Positions 48,897 to 57,946 of a stretch of 64,000 nt of DNA are shown here, piece after piece. Under the pieces are notes generated by a model. The model was given only the letters and a program-made list of their open reading frames with translations. It ran no database searches and was not told the DNA's origin. The stretch lies in NCBI RefSeq assembly GCF_001584165.1, contig NZ_CP013233.1, positions 4,162,620 through 4,226,619 of the forward strand. The letters run 5' to 3'. This DNA is from Collimonas arenae (GTDB lineage: Bacteria; Pseudomonadota; Gammaproteobacteria; Burkholderiales; Burkholderiaceae_D). Made by a program: the position numbers and the translations under genes. How positions within the stretch are numbered: position 1 is the stretch's first letter; each line of letters opens with the position of its first letter.

Positions 48897-49508
48897 ATGC
48901 GAATGATGATGTCTAGCATAGCATGTGATGCCAGTGATGCAACACCAGAAAGCGGGCCGGACAAAGCCTTGTTGCGGCGCGCACTATTGGCGGCGCGGCA
49001 AGCGCTCGATGGCACAATGCGCCGGGAGTGGGATGCAGAACTGGGCCGGCGGGTGATCGCATGGGTCGCGCAGTGGCGCAAGGCCAACCCGAATGGCGTG
49101 CTAGGCGTATATTGGCCGATCCGTGGCGAACCCGACCTGCGGCCGGCCTATGCAACGCTGTCGGCCAGTGGCCTGCAACTGGCATTGCCCGTGGTGGTTG
49201 GCGCCGACATGGCATTGCGCTTCGTCGCCTGGACTCCGGGCGAGATCATGCAGAAGGACAGCTTTGGCGTATCGATCCCGACTAGCGATACAGCCGTAGC
49301 GCCAACAGTGCTTCTGATTCCTTGCGTCGGGTTCAATCAGCACAGGATACGGCTCGGTTACGGCGGGGGATTCTATGACCGGACATTGGCAGCTGAGCCA
49401 CGCCCGCAAACGATCGGGATCGCCTATTCCTGCGCATCGGCCGAGTTTGACGGAGCCGCGCATGACGTTGCGCTCGACACCATTATTACTGAAGCAGTGA
49501 ATTTATAG
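48897..49508 (+). CDS. 5-formyltetrahydrofolate cyclo-ligase
   Basis: 203 residues, with several possible ATG starts at 48897-48909. The family pattern is clear: KALLRRALLAARQAL, GVLGVYWPIRGEPDLRPAY, GVSIPTSD, LLIPCVGFNQHRIRLGYGGGFYDRTLA (ATP and substrate site). It converts 5-formyl-THF to 5,10-methenyl-THF with ATP, feeding the one-carbon pool used by MetF, encoded convergently just downstream. Confidence 0.9.
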   Translation: MRMMMSSIACDASDATPESGPDKALLRRALLAARQALDGTMRREWDAELGRRVIAWVAQWRKANPNGVLGVYWPIRGEPDLRPAYATLSASGLQLALPVVVGADMALRFVAWTPGEIMQKDSFGVSIPTSDTAVAPTVLLIPCVGFNQHRIRLGYGGGFYDRTLAAEPRPQTIGIAYSCASAEFDGAAHDVALDTIITEAVNL

Positions 49509-49578
49509 CGCTATAGGGATGCCGCGTGGATGGCATACCTGCCACGCGCGCTCCCCGACAGTCTACCGGCGAAACCGC

Positions 49579-50421
49579 CTATAGCTTGAGCCGTTGCCAG
49601 ATCGCAATCGTCGCCGGCGACTGGTTCAGCGTGTAGAAATGCAAGCCCGGCGCGCCACCTGCCAACAGCCGCTCACACAGCTGCGTCACCACATCCAGCC
49701 CGAACGCACGGATCGAATCGGTATCGTCGCCGTAACTGGCCAGCTTGAGACGTATCCAGCGCGGAATTTCCGTGCCGCACATATCGGAAAAACGCATCAG
49801 CTGCGAGTAGTTGGTGATCGGCATGATGCCGGCCACTACCGGTACGGTCGCACCCATTTTCTGGGCCTCGTCGACAAAGCGGAAATACGCATCCGCATTA
49901 TAGAAATATTGGGTGATGGCGCCGTTGGCGCCGGCTTTGACCTTGCTGACGAAGCGCTGCACGTCATCCAGCGGCGACTTCGCCTGCGGATGCATTTCCG
50001 GATAGGCCGCGACTTCAATGTGGAACCAGTCGCCGGTTTCGGCGCGGATGAATTCCACCAGCTCATTCGCATAACGGAATTCGCCGGATGAAATATCCAT
50101 CGCGCCGTAACCGCTCGGCAAATCGCCGCGCAAGGCCACCAAGCGCTTGATGCCATGACTCTTGTATTGCGTCAGGATCTCCCGCAACGATTCGCGCGAA
50201 CTGCCCAGGCAAGACAAATGCGGCGCCGCCTCATGGCCTTCGCTGCGAATGTCCAGGACCGTATCGAGCGTGCCTTTCTGCGTCGAACCGCCGGCGCCGA
50301 AAGTCACCGAGAAATATTTCGGATGCAACTCGGCCAGCTTGGCGCGCGTCACCCGCAGTTTTTCAGCGCCCTCGGGAGTCTTGGGCGGGAAAAATTCAAT
50401 GCTGAAATTCTTTCGCGACAT
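49579..50421 (-). CDS. metF: 5,10-methylenetetrahydrofolate reductase
   Basis: 280 residues, a FAD-binding TIM barrel. Motifs: FSIEFFPPKTPEGAEKL with the catalytic Glu9, YFSVTFGAGGSTQKGT, LRGDLPSGYG, AAYPEMHPQAKS, QYFYNADAYFRF and the C-terminal GAPGLHFYTLNQS. It makes 5-methyl-THF for methionine synthesis. ATG 50421 follows the stop of the holin-like gene directly. Together with ahcY upstream it appears to be in one transcript, so the SAH riboswitch at 52329 may also affect metF. Confidence 0.95.
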   Translation of the reverse strand: MSRKNFSIEFFPPKTPEGAEKLRVTRAKLAELHPKYFSVTFGAGGSTQKGTLDTVLDIRSEGHEAAPHLSCLGSSRESLREILTQYKSHGIKRLVALRGDLPSGYGAMDISSGEFRYANELVEFIRAETGDWFHIEVAAYPEMHPQAKSPLDDVQRFVSKVKAGANGAITQYFYNADAYFRFVDEAQKMGATVPVVAGIMPITNYSQLMRFSDMCGTEIPRWIRLKLASYGDDTDSIRAFGLDVVTQLCERLLAGGAPGLHFYTLNQSPATIAIWQRLKL

Positions 50422-50766
50422 TTAATTCTTCTTCAGTAACAAGGTGGACAAGGCCCACGAAACGATGCTGTACAAGATGGCGCCGCCGACTGCCGACCAG
50501 AAGCTGGCCACATAGAAACCGCTCACCAGGTGCGACACCAGCCAGAACATCAGGCCGTTGATGATGAAGATGAACAGGCCCAGCGTCAGCAGGGTTGCAG
50601 GCAGGGTCAGCAACAGCAGGATCGGGCGGATCAGCGTGTTGACGAAACCGAGCACCAGCGCCGCGATCAATGCCGCGCCGAAGCTGGAAAACTGCACCGA
50701 ATGCATCAGGTAAGGCACGGCCAGCAACGCCAGTGTGTTAATCAGCCAGGTAATCAGTAAGCGCAT
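50422..50766 (-). CDS. phage-holin-family (holin_4_2) small membrane protein
   Basis: 114 residues, almost entirely four hydrophobic helices: LLITWLINTLALLAVPYLM, a second helix ending LIAALVLGFVNTLIRPIL, LLLTLPATLLTLGLFIFIING and ASFWSAVGGAILYSIVSWAL. The NTLIRPIL and FIFIINGLMFW blocks are typical of this family, which despite its name is widespread in non-phage chromosomes. Function unknown. It stands between ahcY and metF, an arrangement that recurs in betaproteobacteria, but nothing links it to methyl metabolism biochemically. Confidence 0.87.
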   Translation of the reverse strand: MRLLITWLINTLALLAVPYLMHSVQFSSFGAALIAALVLGFVNTLIRPILLLLTLPATLLTLGLFIFIINGLMFWLVSHLVSGFYVASFWSAVGGAILYSIVSWALSTLLLKKN

Positions 50767-50869
50767 CGGAGATCCTCTTGATGATGGGATGTTTGCTGCG
50801 TCGGCATTTCGAATCAGCGAGATGCCGACGCACAGTACAACTCAGGCAATTGCCGTAACGGCGGCCTAA

Positions 50870-52297
50870 TTAATAACGATAGTGCTCTGGTTTGTACGGA
50901 CCGGTTTGCTTGACGCCGATGTAGGCGGCCTGCTCTTCGGTCAATACCGACAACTGCGCATTCAGTTTCTTCAACTGCAGGCGCGCGACTTTTTCATCCA
51001 GGTGTTTCGGCAACGTGTACACGCCGACCGGATAGGCCTTGGTGTTCACGAACAGCTCGATCTGGGCGATGGTCTGGTTGGCGAACGACGAACTCATCAC
51101 GTAGGACGGATGGCCGGTACCGCAACCCAGGTTCACCAGGCGGCCTTCGGCCAACAGGATGATGCGCTTGCCGTCCGGGAAAATGATGTGGTCGACTTGC
51201 GGCTTGATGTTTTCCCAGGTGTACTGCTTCAGGGCGGCGACTTCGATTTCATTGTCGAAGTGACCGATGTTGCAGACGATTGCCTGGTCTTTCATCTTTG
51301 CCATGTGCGCATGCGTGATGACATGGTAGTTGCCGGTGCAGGTGACGAAGATATCGCCATGCTCAGCCGCATAATCCATGGTGACCACACGATAGCCTTC
51401 CATCGCAGCCTGCAATGCGCAGATCGGATCGACTTCAGTTACCCAGACTTGCGCCGACAAGGCGCGCATCGCTTGTGCCGAACCCTTGCCGACGTCACCG
51501 TAACCGGCGATCACGGCAACCTTGCCAGCGATCATGACGTCAGTGGCGCGCTTGATGCCGTCAACCAGCGATTCGCGGCAACCGTACAGGTTGTCGAATT
51601 TCGATTTGGTCACCGAATCGTTGACGTTGATCGCAGGGAAAGCCAGCTTGCCTTCCTTGTGCATCTGGTACAAACGATGCACGCCAGTGGTGGTTTCTTC
51701 GGTCACGCCCTTGATCTGGGCCAGACGTGTGGAGTACCAGTTCGGTGCTGTGGCCAGTTTTTTCTTGATCGCATTGAACAGACAGATTTCTTCTTCCGAA
51801 CCTGGGTTGTTCAGGACCGAAGCATCCTTTTCAGCACGAGTGCCGAGATGCAGCAGCAATGTTGCATCGCCACCGTCGTCCAGGATCATGTTGGCTTGTT
51901 CTTCGCCCGGCCATTCGAAAATGCGGTGTGTGAATTCCCAGTAGTCGTCCAGCGATTCGCCCTTGAATGCGAACACCGGCGTGCCGGCAGCGGCAATCGC
52001 GGCAGCGGCGTGGTCCTGGGTCGAATAGATATTGCAGGATGCCCAACGCACTTTGGCGCCCAAAGCTTCCAGGGTCTGGATCAGCACTGCAGTCTGGATC
52101 GTCATGTGGATCGAACCGGTAATGCGCGCGCCCTTCAGCGGCTGGGCAGCAGCGAATTCCTCGCGGATGGCCATCAGGCCAGGCATTTCGGTTTCGGCGA
52201 TCTTGATTTCTTTGTCGCCCCAGCCGGACAAGCTGATATCGGCAACGATGTAGTCTTGGGTGGAAGATGTCGTGGAGTTCATTACAGCGGCGTTCAT
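50870..52297 (-). CDS. ahcY: S-adenosylhomocysteine hydrolase
   Basis: 475 residues from ATG 52297, with AGGAGG 5 bases upstream. Motifs: [51 protein letters not shown] (active-site Lys and Asp), NAD-binding [19 protein letters not shown], and the C-terminal KPEHYRY that reaches into the neighbour's NAD site. It also has the roughly 40-residue insert of bacterial enzymes. It splits SAH into adenosine and homocysteine, relieving inhibition of methyltransferases. An SAH riboswitch lies in its leader. Confidence 0.97.
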   Translation of the reverse strand: MNAAVMNSTTSSTQDYIVADISLSGWGDKEIKIAETEMPGLMAIREEFAAAQPLKGARITGSIHMTIQTAVLIQTLEALGAKVRWASCNIYSTQDHAAAAIAAAGTPVFAFKGESLDDYWEFTHRIFEWPGEEQANMILDDGGDATLLLHLGTRAEKDASVLNNPGSEEEICLFNAIKKKLATAPNWYSTRLAQIKGVTEETTTGVHRLYQMHKEGKLAFPAINVNDSVTKSKFDNLYGCRESLVDGIKRATDVMIAGKVAVIAGYGDVGKGSAQAMRALSAQVWVTEVDPICALQAAMEGYRVVTMDYAAEHGDIFVTCTGNYHVITHAHMAKMKDQAIVCNIGHFDNEIEVAALKQYTWENIKPQVDHIIFPDGKRIILLAEGRLVNLGCGTGHPSYVMSSSFANQTIAQIELFVNTKAYPVGVYTLPKHLDEKVARLQLKKLNAQLSVLTEEQAAYIGVKQTGPYKPEHYRY

Positions 52298-52328
52298 CAC
52301 GCCCTCCTTTCGTTAGAAAAAAAGTAAC

Positions 52329-52396
52329 GTGAGCGCAGTTGCGTATTGACCGTTCCAAGCCTGGCAGACCATGTCTGTCGCAACGCTCCTTGGAAA
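52329..52396 (-). promoter_or_regulatory. SAH riboswitch in the ahcY leader
   Basis: On the minus strand the leader contains CCAAGGAGCGTTGCGAC, a small hairpin (CAGAC-ATG-GTCTG), then AGGCTTGGAACGG and CGCAACTGCGCTCAC. This matches the known SAH-riboswitch consensus of beta- and gammaproteobacteria: the P1 helix GAGCG/CGCTC (52384-52388 with 52331-52335) extended by TTGCG/CGCAA, and the CCAAG/CTTGG pairing (52389-52393 with 52355-52359), with the conserved GGAACGG. Its 3' end is 31 bases before the ATG. In this class SAH binding turns expression on, giving feed-forward removal of SAH. Confidence 0.9.
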
Positions 52397-52491
52397 CGAG
52401 CCGTCATTTTAAAGCAAAACGGCGGATTTTCGGCTGACTGAAACACATATTCCGGCTATCCGCATAATGCAATAGCCGGCGCCATGTCAGA

Positions 52492-53559
52492 TCAGACCCA
52501 CCCCATCTCATGCAACTCGCTCTTGATATAAGCATAGTAAATCGGCGCTGCCACCAGTCCCGGCAAGCCAAACGCAGCTTCAGCCAGGATCATCATCAGC
52601 AGCATTTCCCAGCTGCGTGCATTGATCTGCGAACCGACTATCCGCGCATTCAGGAAATATTCCAGCTTGTGGATCACCACCAGGAACACCAGCGCCGCCA
52701 ATGCCACGTAAATCGACACCGACATCGCAACCAGCACGATCAACGTATTGGAAATCAGGTTGCCGATCACCGGCAGCAAACCCGCCAGGAAAGTGACGAT
52801 GATCATGGTCTTGGTCAACGGCAGATGAATACCGGCCAGCCGCAGCACCACCTCCAGGAAGATCGCTGTCAGTACCGTATTCAGCAATGAAATCTTGATC
52901 TGCGCAAACACTACGCGGCGGAACGCCTCGGCCAGCAAATGCGCCCGCCCCAGCAATTCGCCGGCAAGCGGCTGCAACAGCGGCATCGGGTGCGCGGCGT
53001 TCATGGCAATCATGGCGCCCAGCACCATGCCGATCAGCACATGCACGAATACCTGCACCGCTTCCTTGCCAGCCAGTTGCACTTCGCCGCTATGCGATTG
53101 CAGCCAGTCGCCGACGATCTGGCGAATGTCATCGACATCATCCGGTAGATATTGCTGCAGCCAGGCTGGCAGTTGCGTGCGCGCCTGGTCCACCACAACC
53201 ATCAATTTCGTTTGCAGCAACTGCAAGCGGTCGGGGCCGCCATGAAAGAAGGCAACCAGGCCGACGATGACCAGCGTCAGCAATCCGATAATGATGGTGG
53301 ACAGGAACACCACGGAAATCAGGTGCGCCCGCTCGCTGGTCAGGCGGCGCTGGACGAATGGCGTCAGCGCCCGCACCAGTTCATAGACCAGCAAACCAGC
53401 CAGCAACGCCGTCAGCATGTGCAAGGCCATCACCAGGAACAGCACGGCGATCGCCACCAGCCACGCGGCCAGCCGAAATCGTGGCAACTCCGTAATTACC
53501 GGGCGCAATTGCAGGCCATCGGGATGCGATTCAGAACCGTTTTTTGATTGGGAGGCCAT
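52492..53559 (-). CDS. AI-2E family transporter (PerM-like permease)
   Basis: 355 residues with about seven to eight membrane helices: an N-terminal pair (LAAWLVAIAVLFLVMALHMLTALLAGLLVYELV), a third helix around VVFLSTIIIGLLTLVIVGLVAFF, a soluble stretch (QLPAWLQQYLPDDVDDIRQIV), then the conserved C-terminal half with MTIIVTFLAGLLPVIGNLISNTLI-type sequence and LEYFLNARIVGSQI. Known members export AI-2 or act as Na+/H+ antiporters or general permeases; the cargo here is unknown. It sits between ahcY and metK, but AI-2 made through LuxS is not expected where SAH is hydrolysed directly. Confidence 0.88.
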   Translation of the reverse strand: MASQSKNGSESHPDGLQLRPVITELPRFRLAAWLVAIAVLFLVMALHMLTALLAGLLVYELVRALTPFVQRRLTSERAHLISVVFLSTIIIGLLTLVIVGLVAFFHGGPDRLQLLQTKLMVVVDQARTQLPAWLQQYLPDDVDDIRQIVGDWLQSHSGEVQLAGKEAVQVFVHVLIGMVLGAMIAMNAAHPMPLLQPLAGELLGRAHLLAEAFRRVVFAQIKISLLNTVLTAIFLEVVLRLAGIHLPLTKTMIIVTFLAGLLPVIGNLISNTLIVLVAMSVSIYVALAALVFLVVIHKLEYFLNARIVGSQINARSWEMLLMMILAEAAFGLPGLVAAPIYYAYIKSELHEMGWV

Positions 53560-53591
53560 GTGGAGACTTGTTTAGACCCAAGCGCCTACTT

Positions 53592-53617
53592 ACTAGTACG
53601 TAGGACTAGTACATAGG
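53592..53617. repeat. tandem 13-base direct repeat
   Basis: ACTAGTACGTAGG is followed directly by ACTAGTACATAGG, 12 of 13 bases identical. It lies in the 211-base gap between the AI-2E-family gene and metK, 32 bases upstream of the permease start, where it could be an operator. Each unit contains ACTAGT, itself a palindrome. Confidence 0.6.
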
Positions 53618-53770
53618 GCTTCTTGAATCTGCAGCTTATCGTAGTCACTAAAGCGACCAGTGTAACAAGTCGTTACCATAGTGCAAAGCACGATCGGAGT
53701 CGGTAACAGCCGGGATGGGATCAGGCCGCCATGGCCAAGACTCGATCCCGACCATGGCTTTGAAGTGCTA

Positions 53771-54931
53771 TTACAGCGCGGCGGCTTTCAGGGCGGCAGC
53801 CTTGTCGGTGCGTTCCCAGGTGAATTCCGGCTCTTCGCGGCCGAAGTGGCCGTAAGCTGCGGTCTTCTGGTAAATCGGACGCAGCAGGTCGAGCATCTGC
53901 ACGATGCCCTTCGGGCGCAGGTCGAAATGTTCCAGCACCAGTTGCGCCAGCTTTTCGTCGCTGATCTTGCCTGTGCCGAAAGTGGTGACCATCACCGAAG
54001 TCGGTTTGGCGATGCCGATGGCATATGAGATCTGAATCTGGCAACGTTCCGCCAGACCGGCGGCGACGATATTCTTCGCAACGTAACGGCCTGCGTAAGC
54101 AGCCGAGCGGTCAACCTTGGATGGATCCTTGCCGGAAAACGCGCCGCCACCGTGTGGGGCTGCGCCGCCGTAAGTGTCGACAATGATCTTGCGACCGGTC
54201 AGGCCGCAATCGCCTTGCGGGCCGCCGATGACGAAACGGCCGGTCGGGTTGATCAGGTAGCGCGTATTCTGCAACCACTCTTTCGGCACCACCGGCTTGA
54301 TGATTTCTTCGATTGCTGCTTCCTCAATCGCACGATGCTCCATTTCCGGTGCATGCTGGGTCGACAACACGATGGTATCGATCGCCACCGGGCGGCCGTC
54401 AACGTACTTCAGGGTAACTTGCGATTTGGCGTCCGGACGCAGCCAAGGCAGGCGGCCATCCTTGCGCAATTGCGATTGGCGCTCGACGATACGGTGCGCG
54501 TAATAAATCGCGGCGGGCATCAGCTCCGGCGTTTCATCGCAGGCGTAGCCGAACATCAGGCCCTGGTCACCGGCACCTTGGTCGAGGTCGAGGCCTTTGC
54601 CTTCGTCCACGCCCTGGGCGATATCCGGCGATTGCTTGTCGTAACCGACCAGCACCGAGCAGCTCTTGTAGTCGATGCCGTAGTCAGCGTTGTCGTAACC
54701 GATACGCTTGATGGTTTCGCGCGCAACGGCGATGTAATCGACATTGGCATGTGTGGTGACTTCACCGGCGAGCACGACTAACCCAGTGTTGCAGAGGGTT
54801 TCCGCGGCTACGCGTGCAAGGGGATCCTGAGTGAAAATTGCGTCGAGAATCGCATCCGAGATTTGATCTGCGACTTTGTCCGGATGACCTTCCGAGACGG
54901 ATTCCGAGGTAAAGAGGTATTCATGTGCCAT
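53771..54931 (-). CDS. metK: S-adenosylmethionine synthetase
   Basis: 386 residues from ATG 54931, with GGAG 6 bases in front; longer frames use a TTG. Motifs: [45 protein letters not shown] (the GAGDQG signature), and the P-loop [23 protein letters not shown]. It makes SAM from methionine and ATP. With ahcY and metF nearby it completes most of the methyl cycle; methionine synthase is not in the window. Confidence 0.97.
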   Translation of the reverse strand: MAHEYLFTSESVSEGHPDKVADQISDAILDAIFTQDPLARVAAETLCNTGLVVLAGEVTTHANVDYIAVARETIKRIGYDNADYGIDYKSCSVLVGYDKQSPDIAQGVDEGKGLDLDQGAGDQGLMFGYACDETPELMPAAIYYAHRIVERQSQLRKDGRLPWLRPDAKSQVTLKYVDGRPVAIDTIVLSTQHAPEMEHRAIEEAAIEEIIKPVVPKEWLQNTRYLINPTGRFVIGGPQGDCGLTGRKIIVDTYGGAAPHGGGAFSGKDPSKVDRSAAYAGRYVAKNIVAAGLAERCQIQISYAIGIAKPTSVMVTTFGTGKISDEKLAQLVLEHFDLRPKGIVQMLDLLRPIYQKTAAYGHFGREEPEFTWERTDKAAALKAAAL

Positions 54932-55230
54932 AGCAAGCTCCAACAAAAAACAGTGGTGACCATGTCGCAGTCAATCCTGTTGAGCCTGCGACGCTTTAGC
55001 GAAATTTGTATGCCGCCTCGCAAGTTGTCTATTAACTCGGCGGATAATGCTGAAGACTATATATTAAGATATTGCATTCAAGCATTCGATCTGAATCCAA
55101 AAATGCTGTTTCAACACCATTTCGAGATCGGACTATTGTGCTATTTTACGCCACTTGAAAAAAAATCGCCAAAACCCGACGTTTTTGGTGCTAATCCGGT
55201 TCCTTATTTGGCTCCTCCTGGGCTTCTCCA
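54932..55230. other. divergent region between metK and the first lipid A acyltransferase gene
   Basis: About 300 bases with no gene. It is A/T-rich in the middle, with TATATATTAAGATATTG near 55059-55075 containing an ATAT-N4-ATAT inverted repeat. I looked for a SAM riboswitch in front of metK and saw no recognised class. Confidence 0.5.
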
Positions 55231-56097
55231 ATGCTTGTAACGCTTTTCCGCCTGCTGTCGACACTGCCGCTATCTTTCTTGCACGCAATAGGGAGCGCAT
55301 GCGGCTGGCTGGTTTACCTGGTGTCAGCCTCGTATCGCAACAAGCTCAAGGACAACCTGTTCCGCGCCGGCTACCCGAATCACCTGTCGCAAGCCATCAG
55401 CGAATCCGGCAAGAGCATGTTCGAGCTGCCGTTCATCTGGTGCGCCTCGCCGCAGCGGGTATTGCGCACTGCCACCATCGAAAACTGGGAACTGGCGCAA
55501 GCGGCGCTGGACGCCAAGACCGGCGTGATTTTCCTGACGCCGCACCTCGGCTGCTTTGAAATCATCGCCCAGGCGATCGCCGCCAAGACATCCCTGACAG
55601 CGCTGTACCGGCCGCCCCGCAAGGATGCACTCAAACCATTGATCGAAGGTGCGCGTGGACGCCACAACCTGTTGCTGGCGCCGGCCAACCTGGCGGGTGT
55701 CCGCACTTTGTTCAAGGCCTTGAAGAAAGGCCAGGCAATCGGCCTGCTGCCGGACCAGGTGCCGCAGAATGGCGAGGGCATCTGGGTCGATTTCTTCGGC
55801 CGCCCGGCCTACACCATGACGTTGCCGGCCAAGCTGCAGCAGATGAGCGGCGCGCCGCTGATCCTGTCGTATGCGGAGCGCCTGCCCTTCGGGCGCGGCT
55901 ATGTCATTCGCTTCGTGCCGTTCGAAGGCAACCTGGGCGATACGCCTGAGCAGCAGACGCTGGCCATCAACCGTGCCATGGAACAACTGATTGCGCGTTG
56001 CCCAGCCCAATATATCTGGAGCTACAACCGCTACAAGACACCACCCGGTGTGGAAGCGCCGCCCGCGACTGCCGCGACAACAAAGGTGGATGCATGA
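55231..56097 (+). CDS. lipid A biosynthesis acyltransferase (LpxL/HtrB family), first copy
   Basis: 288 residues with an N-terminal membrane anchor (LFRLLSTLPLSFLHAIGSACGWLVYLV). Acyltransferase H-x4-E is in FLTPHLGCFEIIAQA, then LYRPPRKDALKPLIEGARGRHN and GLLPDQVPQNGEGIWVDFFG. The family transfers a secondary acyl chain from acyl-ACP to the lipid A precursor at the inner membrane. Two adjacent copies suggest that each adds one chain. Its stop overlaps the next start (ATGA at 56094). Divergent from metK, a common arrangement in Burkholderiales. Confidence 0.92.
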   Translation: MLVTLFRLLSTLPLSFLHAIGSACGWLVYLVSASYRNKLKDNLFRAGYPNHLSQAISESGKSMFELPFIWCASPQRVLRTATIENWELAQAALDAKTGVIFLTPHLGCFEIIAQAIAAKTSLTALYRPPRKDALKPLIEGARGRHNLLLAPANLAGVRTLFKALKKGQAIGLLPDQVPQNGEGIWVDFFGRPAYTMTLPAKLQQMSGAPLILSYAERLPFGRGYVIRFVPFEGNLGDTPEQQTLAINRAMEQLIARCPAQYIWSYNRYKTPPGVEAPPATAATTKVDA

Positions 56098-56963
56098 GGG
56101 CCTTGATCGGCTTGTTGTGGCTGGCGCACTTCCTGCCGCTGTGGATCCTGGGACCGGTCGGCGAAACGCTGGGCTCGCTGCTGTTCATCATCATGAAACC
56201 GCGCCGACACATCACGTTGACCAATCTCGCCACCTGCTTCCCGGATATGCCGGAAGCAGAACGCCGAGATCTGGCGCGCCGCCATTTCCAGGCTTATTCG
56301 CGCAGCGTGCTGGAACGCAGCGTGTTGTGGTGGGCGTCGGAAAAACGTTTGCGACGCCTGATCCAGATCGATTCGGCGCTGCCGCTCGACACCTTGCAGG
56401 CCGGTCCGACAATCTTGCTTTGTCCGCATTTCGTTTGCCTGGAAATCCCCGGCATCGCGCTGGTGCTCAATTCGTCGCTGTCGATCTGCACCATCTATAC
56501 GCGCCAGCAGGACGCTGTGGTCGATGCCGCATTGCTGAAGGGCCGTTCGCGTTTCCGCCCGGTCAAACTGTTTTCCCGTGAGCAAGGCGTCAAGCCGATC
56601 ATCCGGGCGATGCGCGAAGGTTATCCGTTCATCATGCTGCCGGACATGGATTTTGGCTTGAAAGACGCCGAGTTCGTGCCGTTCTTCGGCGTCCCGGCGG
56701 CAACCCTGACGGCGACCGCGCGCATTGCCGCCGCCACCAAGGCAAATGTGGTGCCGATGATTGCCACCTTCCTGCCCGGCTACAAGGGTTGGAAAGTGAC
56801 CTTCTATCCGGCCTGGGAAAACTATCCGGGCGACGACATCGTCGAAGCCACGCGTCGCATGAATGCCTTTATCGAGGAGCGCGTGCTGGAAGCACCGGCT
56901 GAGTACTTCTGGGCGCACAAACGATTCAAGACGCGTCCGCCGGGGGAAGCAAGTATTTACTAA
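56094..56963 (+). CDS. lipid A biosynthesis acyltransferase (LpxL/LpxM family), second copy
   Basis: 289 residues from ATG 56094, coupled to the first copy by overlap. N-terminal hydrophobic anchor LIGLLWLAHFLPLWILGPVGETLGSLLF, then ARRHFQAYSRSVLERSVLWW, the H-x4-E motif in LLCPHFVCLEIPG, and the conserved FIMLPDMDFGLKDAEFVPFFGVPAA block. The end EAPAEYFWAHKRFKTRPPGE is typical of the family. It probably adds the second acyloxyacyl chain. Chain length preference cannot be told. Confidence 0.92.
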   Translation: MRALIGLLWLAHFLPLWILGPVGETLGSLLFIIMKPRRHITLTNLATCFPDMPEAERRDLARRHFQAYSRSVLERSVLWWASEKRLRRLIQIDSALPLDTLQAGPTILLCPHFVCLEIPGIALVLNSSLSICTIYTRQQDAVVDAALLKGRSRFRPVKLFSREQGVKPIIRAMREGYPFIMLPDMDFGLKDAEFVPFFGVPAATLTATARIAAATKANVVPMIATFLPGYKGWKVTFYPAWENYPGDDIVEATRRMNAFIEERVLEAPAEYFWAHKRFKTRPPGEASIY

Positions 56964-57058
56964 CTGCGTACTGAGCGTAATCCGGCGGTGACCTGCCGAA
57001 GCGTTGTAATTTCCCGCGCTGCACAGCATTGCGTCGCTGTTTCCCGCATAATAAAGCC

Positions 57059-57922
57059 ATGAAACTCAAATTCACCAAAATGCACGGCGCCGGCAATGAT
57101 TTTGTCGTCATCGATGCGATTCATCAGCACATCGACTTCACGCCGGCCCAATGGCAATTGCTGGCCGACCGCCGCTTTGGCGTCGGCGCCGACCAGATGC
57201 TGGTGGTGGAAAAGCCGCAGGCCGACAATGTCGATTTCCGTTACCGCATCTACAACGCCGATGGCGGCGAAGTCGAGCAATGCGGCAATGGCGCCCGCGC
57301 ATTCGTCAAATTCGTCACCGACAAGGGTCTGACCGACAAGCGTCAGATCCGGGTGCAAACCATGTCCGGCATCATCGAACCGAAACTGGAGAGCGACGGC
57401 CGCATCACGGTCGACATGGGCGCGCCGATCCTGGCGCCTGCTGAAGTGCCGTTCGATGCGCGCAATCTGGCTGGCCAGGCACTGGGGGACGATATAGCCT
57501 GGCCGCTGGAAATCCATGGCAAGCAGGTGCTGATGTCGGTGGTATCGATGGGCAATCCGCACGCGGTGCAAGTGGTCGATGACAGCGAGGCGGCGCCGGT
57601 TCTGACCGACGGCCCGGCGATAGAACACCACCCGCGCTTTCCGAAACGCGTCAACGCCGGCTTCATGCAGGTTATCGATCGCCATCAAATCAAGCTGCGC
57701 GTGTTTGAACGCGGCGCTGGCGAAACGCTGGCCTGCGGCACCGGCGCTTGTGCAGCGGTGGTGGCGGGGATTCGCCGCGGCCTGCTGGATTCACCGGTCA
57801 AGGTGCAAACCCACGGCGGTGAGCTGTCGATTGCCTGGGCAGGAAACAATCGGCCGGTGCTGATGACTGGCCCGGCTGTTTCCGTCTTCGAAGGCGAAAT
57901 CGAGATCGGCGCGGCCGGCTGA
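57059..57922 (+). CDS. dapF: diaminopimelate epimerase
   Basis: 287 residues from ATG 57059. Two active-site cysteines are in the standard places: [13 protein letters not shown] in the first half and [14 protein letters not shown] in the second. Also [16 protein letters not shown] at the start and [11 protein letters not shown] in the middle. It converts LL- to meso-diaminopimelate for lysine and peptidoglycan. In many proteobacteria dapF is followed directly by DUF484 and xerC; here about 5 kb with a Sel1 gene and two porins lies between. Confidence 0.96.
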   Translation: MKLKFTKMHGAGNDFVVIDAIHQHIDFTPAQWQLLADRRFGVGADQMLVVEKPQADNVDFRYRIYNADGGEVEQCGNGARAFVKFVTDKGLTDKRQIRVQTMSGIIEPKLESDGRITVDMGAPILAPAEVPFDARNLAGQALGDDIAWPLEIHGKQVLMSVVSMGNPHAVQVVDDSEAAPVLTDGPAIEHHPRFPKRVNAGFMQVIDRHQIKLRVFERGAGETLACGTGACAAVVAGIRRGLLDSPVKVQTHGGELSIAWAGNNRPVLMTGPAVSVFEGEIEIGAAG

Positions 57923-57946
57923 CTATCCGCGCTGTTATCACCCCGC

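Noticed and set aside
50422-50766. Holin-family gene as a sign of prophage
   Set aside because: This holin_4_2 family is common in bacterial chromosomes and no other phage gene is present.
50882-52327. Long open frame of 481 codons on the strand opposite ahcY
   Set aside because: It mirrors the codon bias of the strongly conserved ahcY gene and its translation has no recognisable domain; it also covers the riboswitch.
54932-55230. SAM riboswitch in front of metK
   Set aside because: I compared the leader by eye with SAM-I, SAM-II and SAH patterns and found none of their conserved cores.
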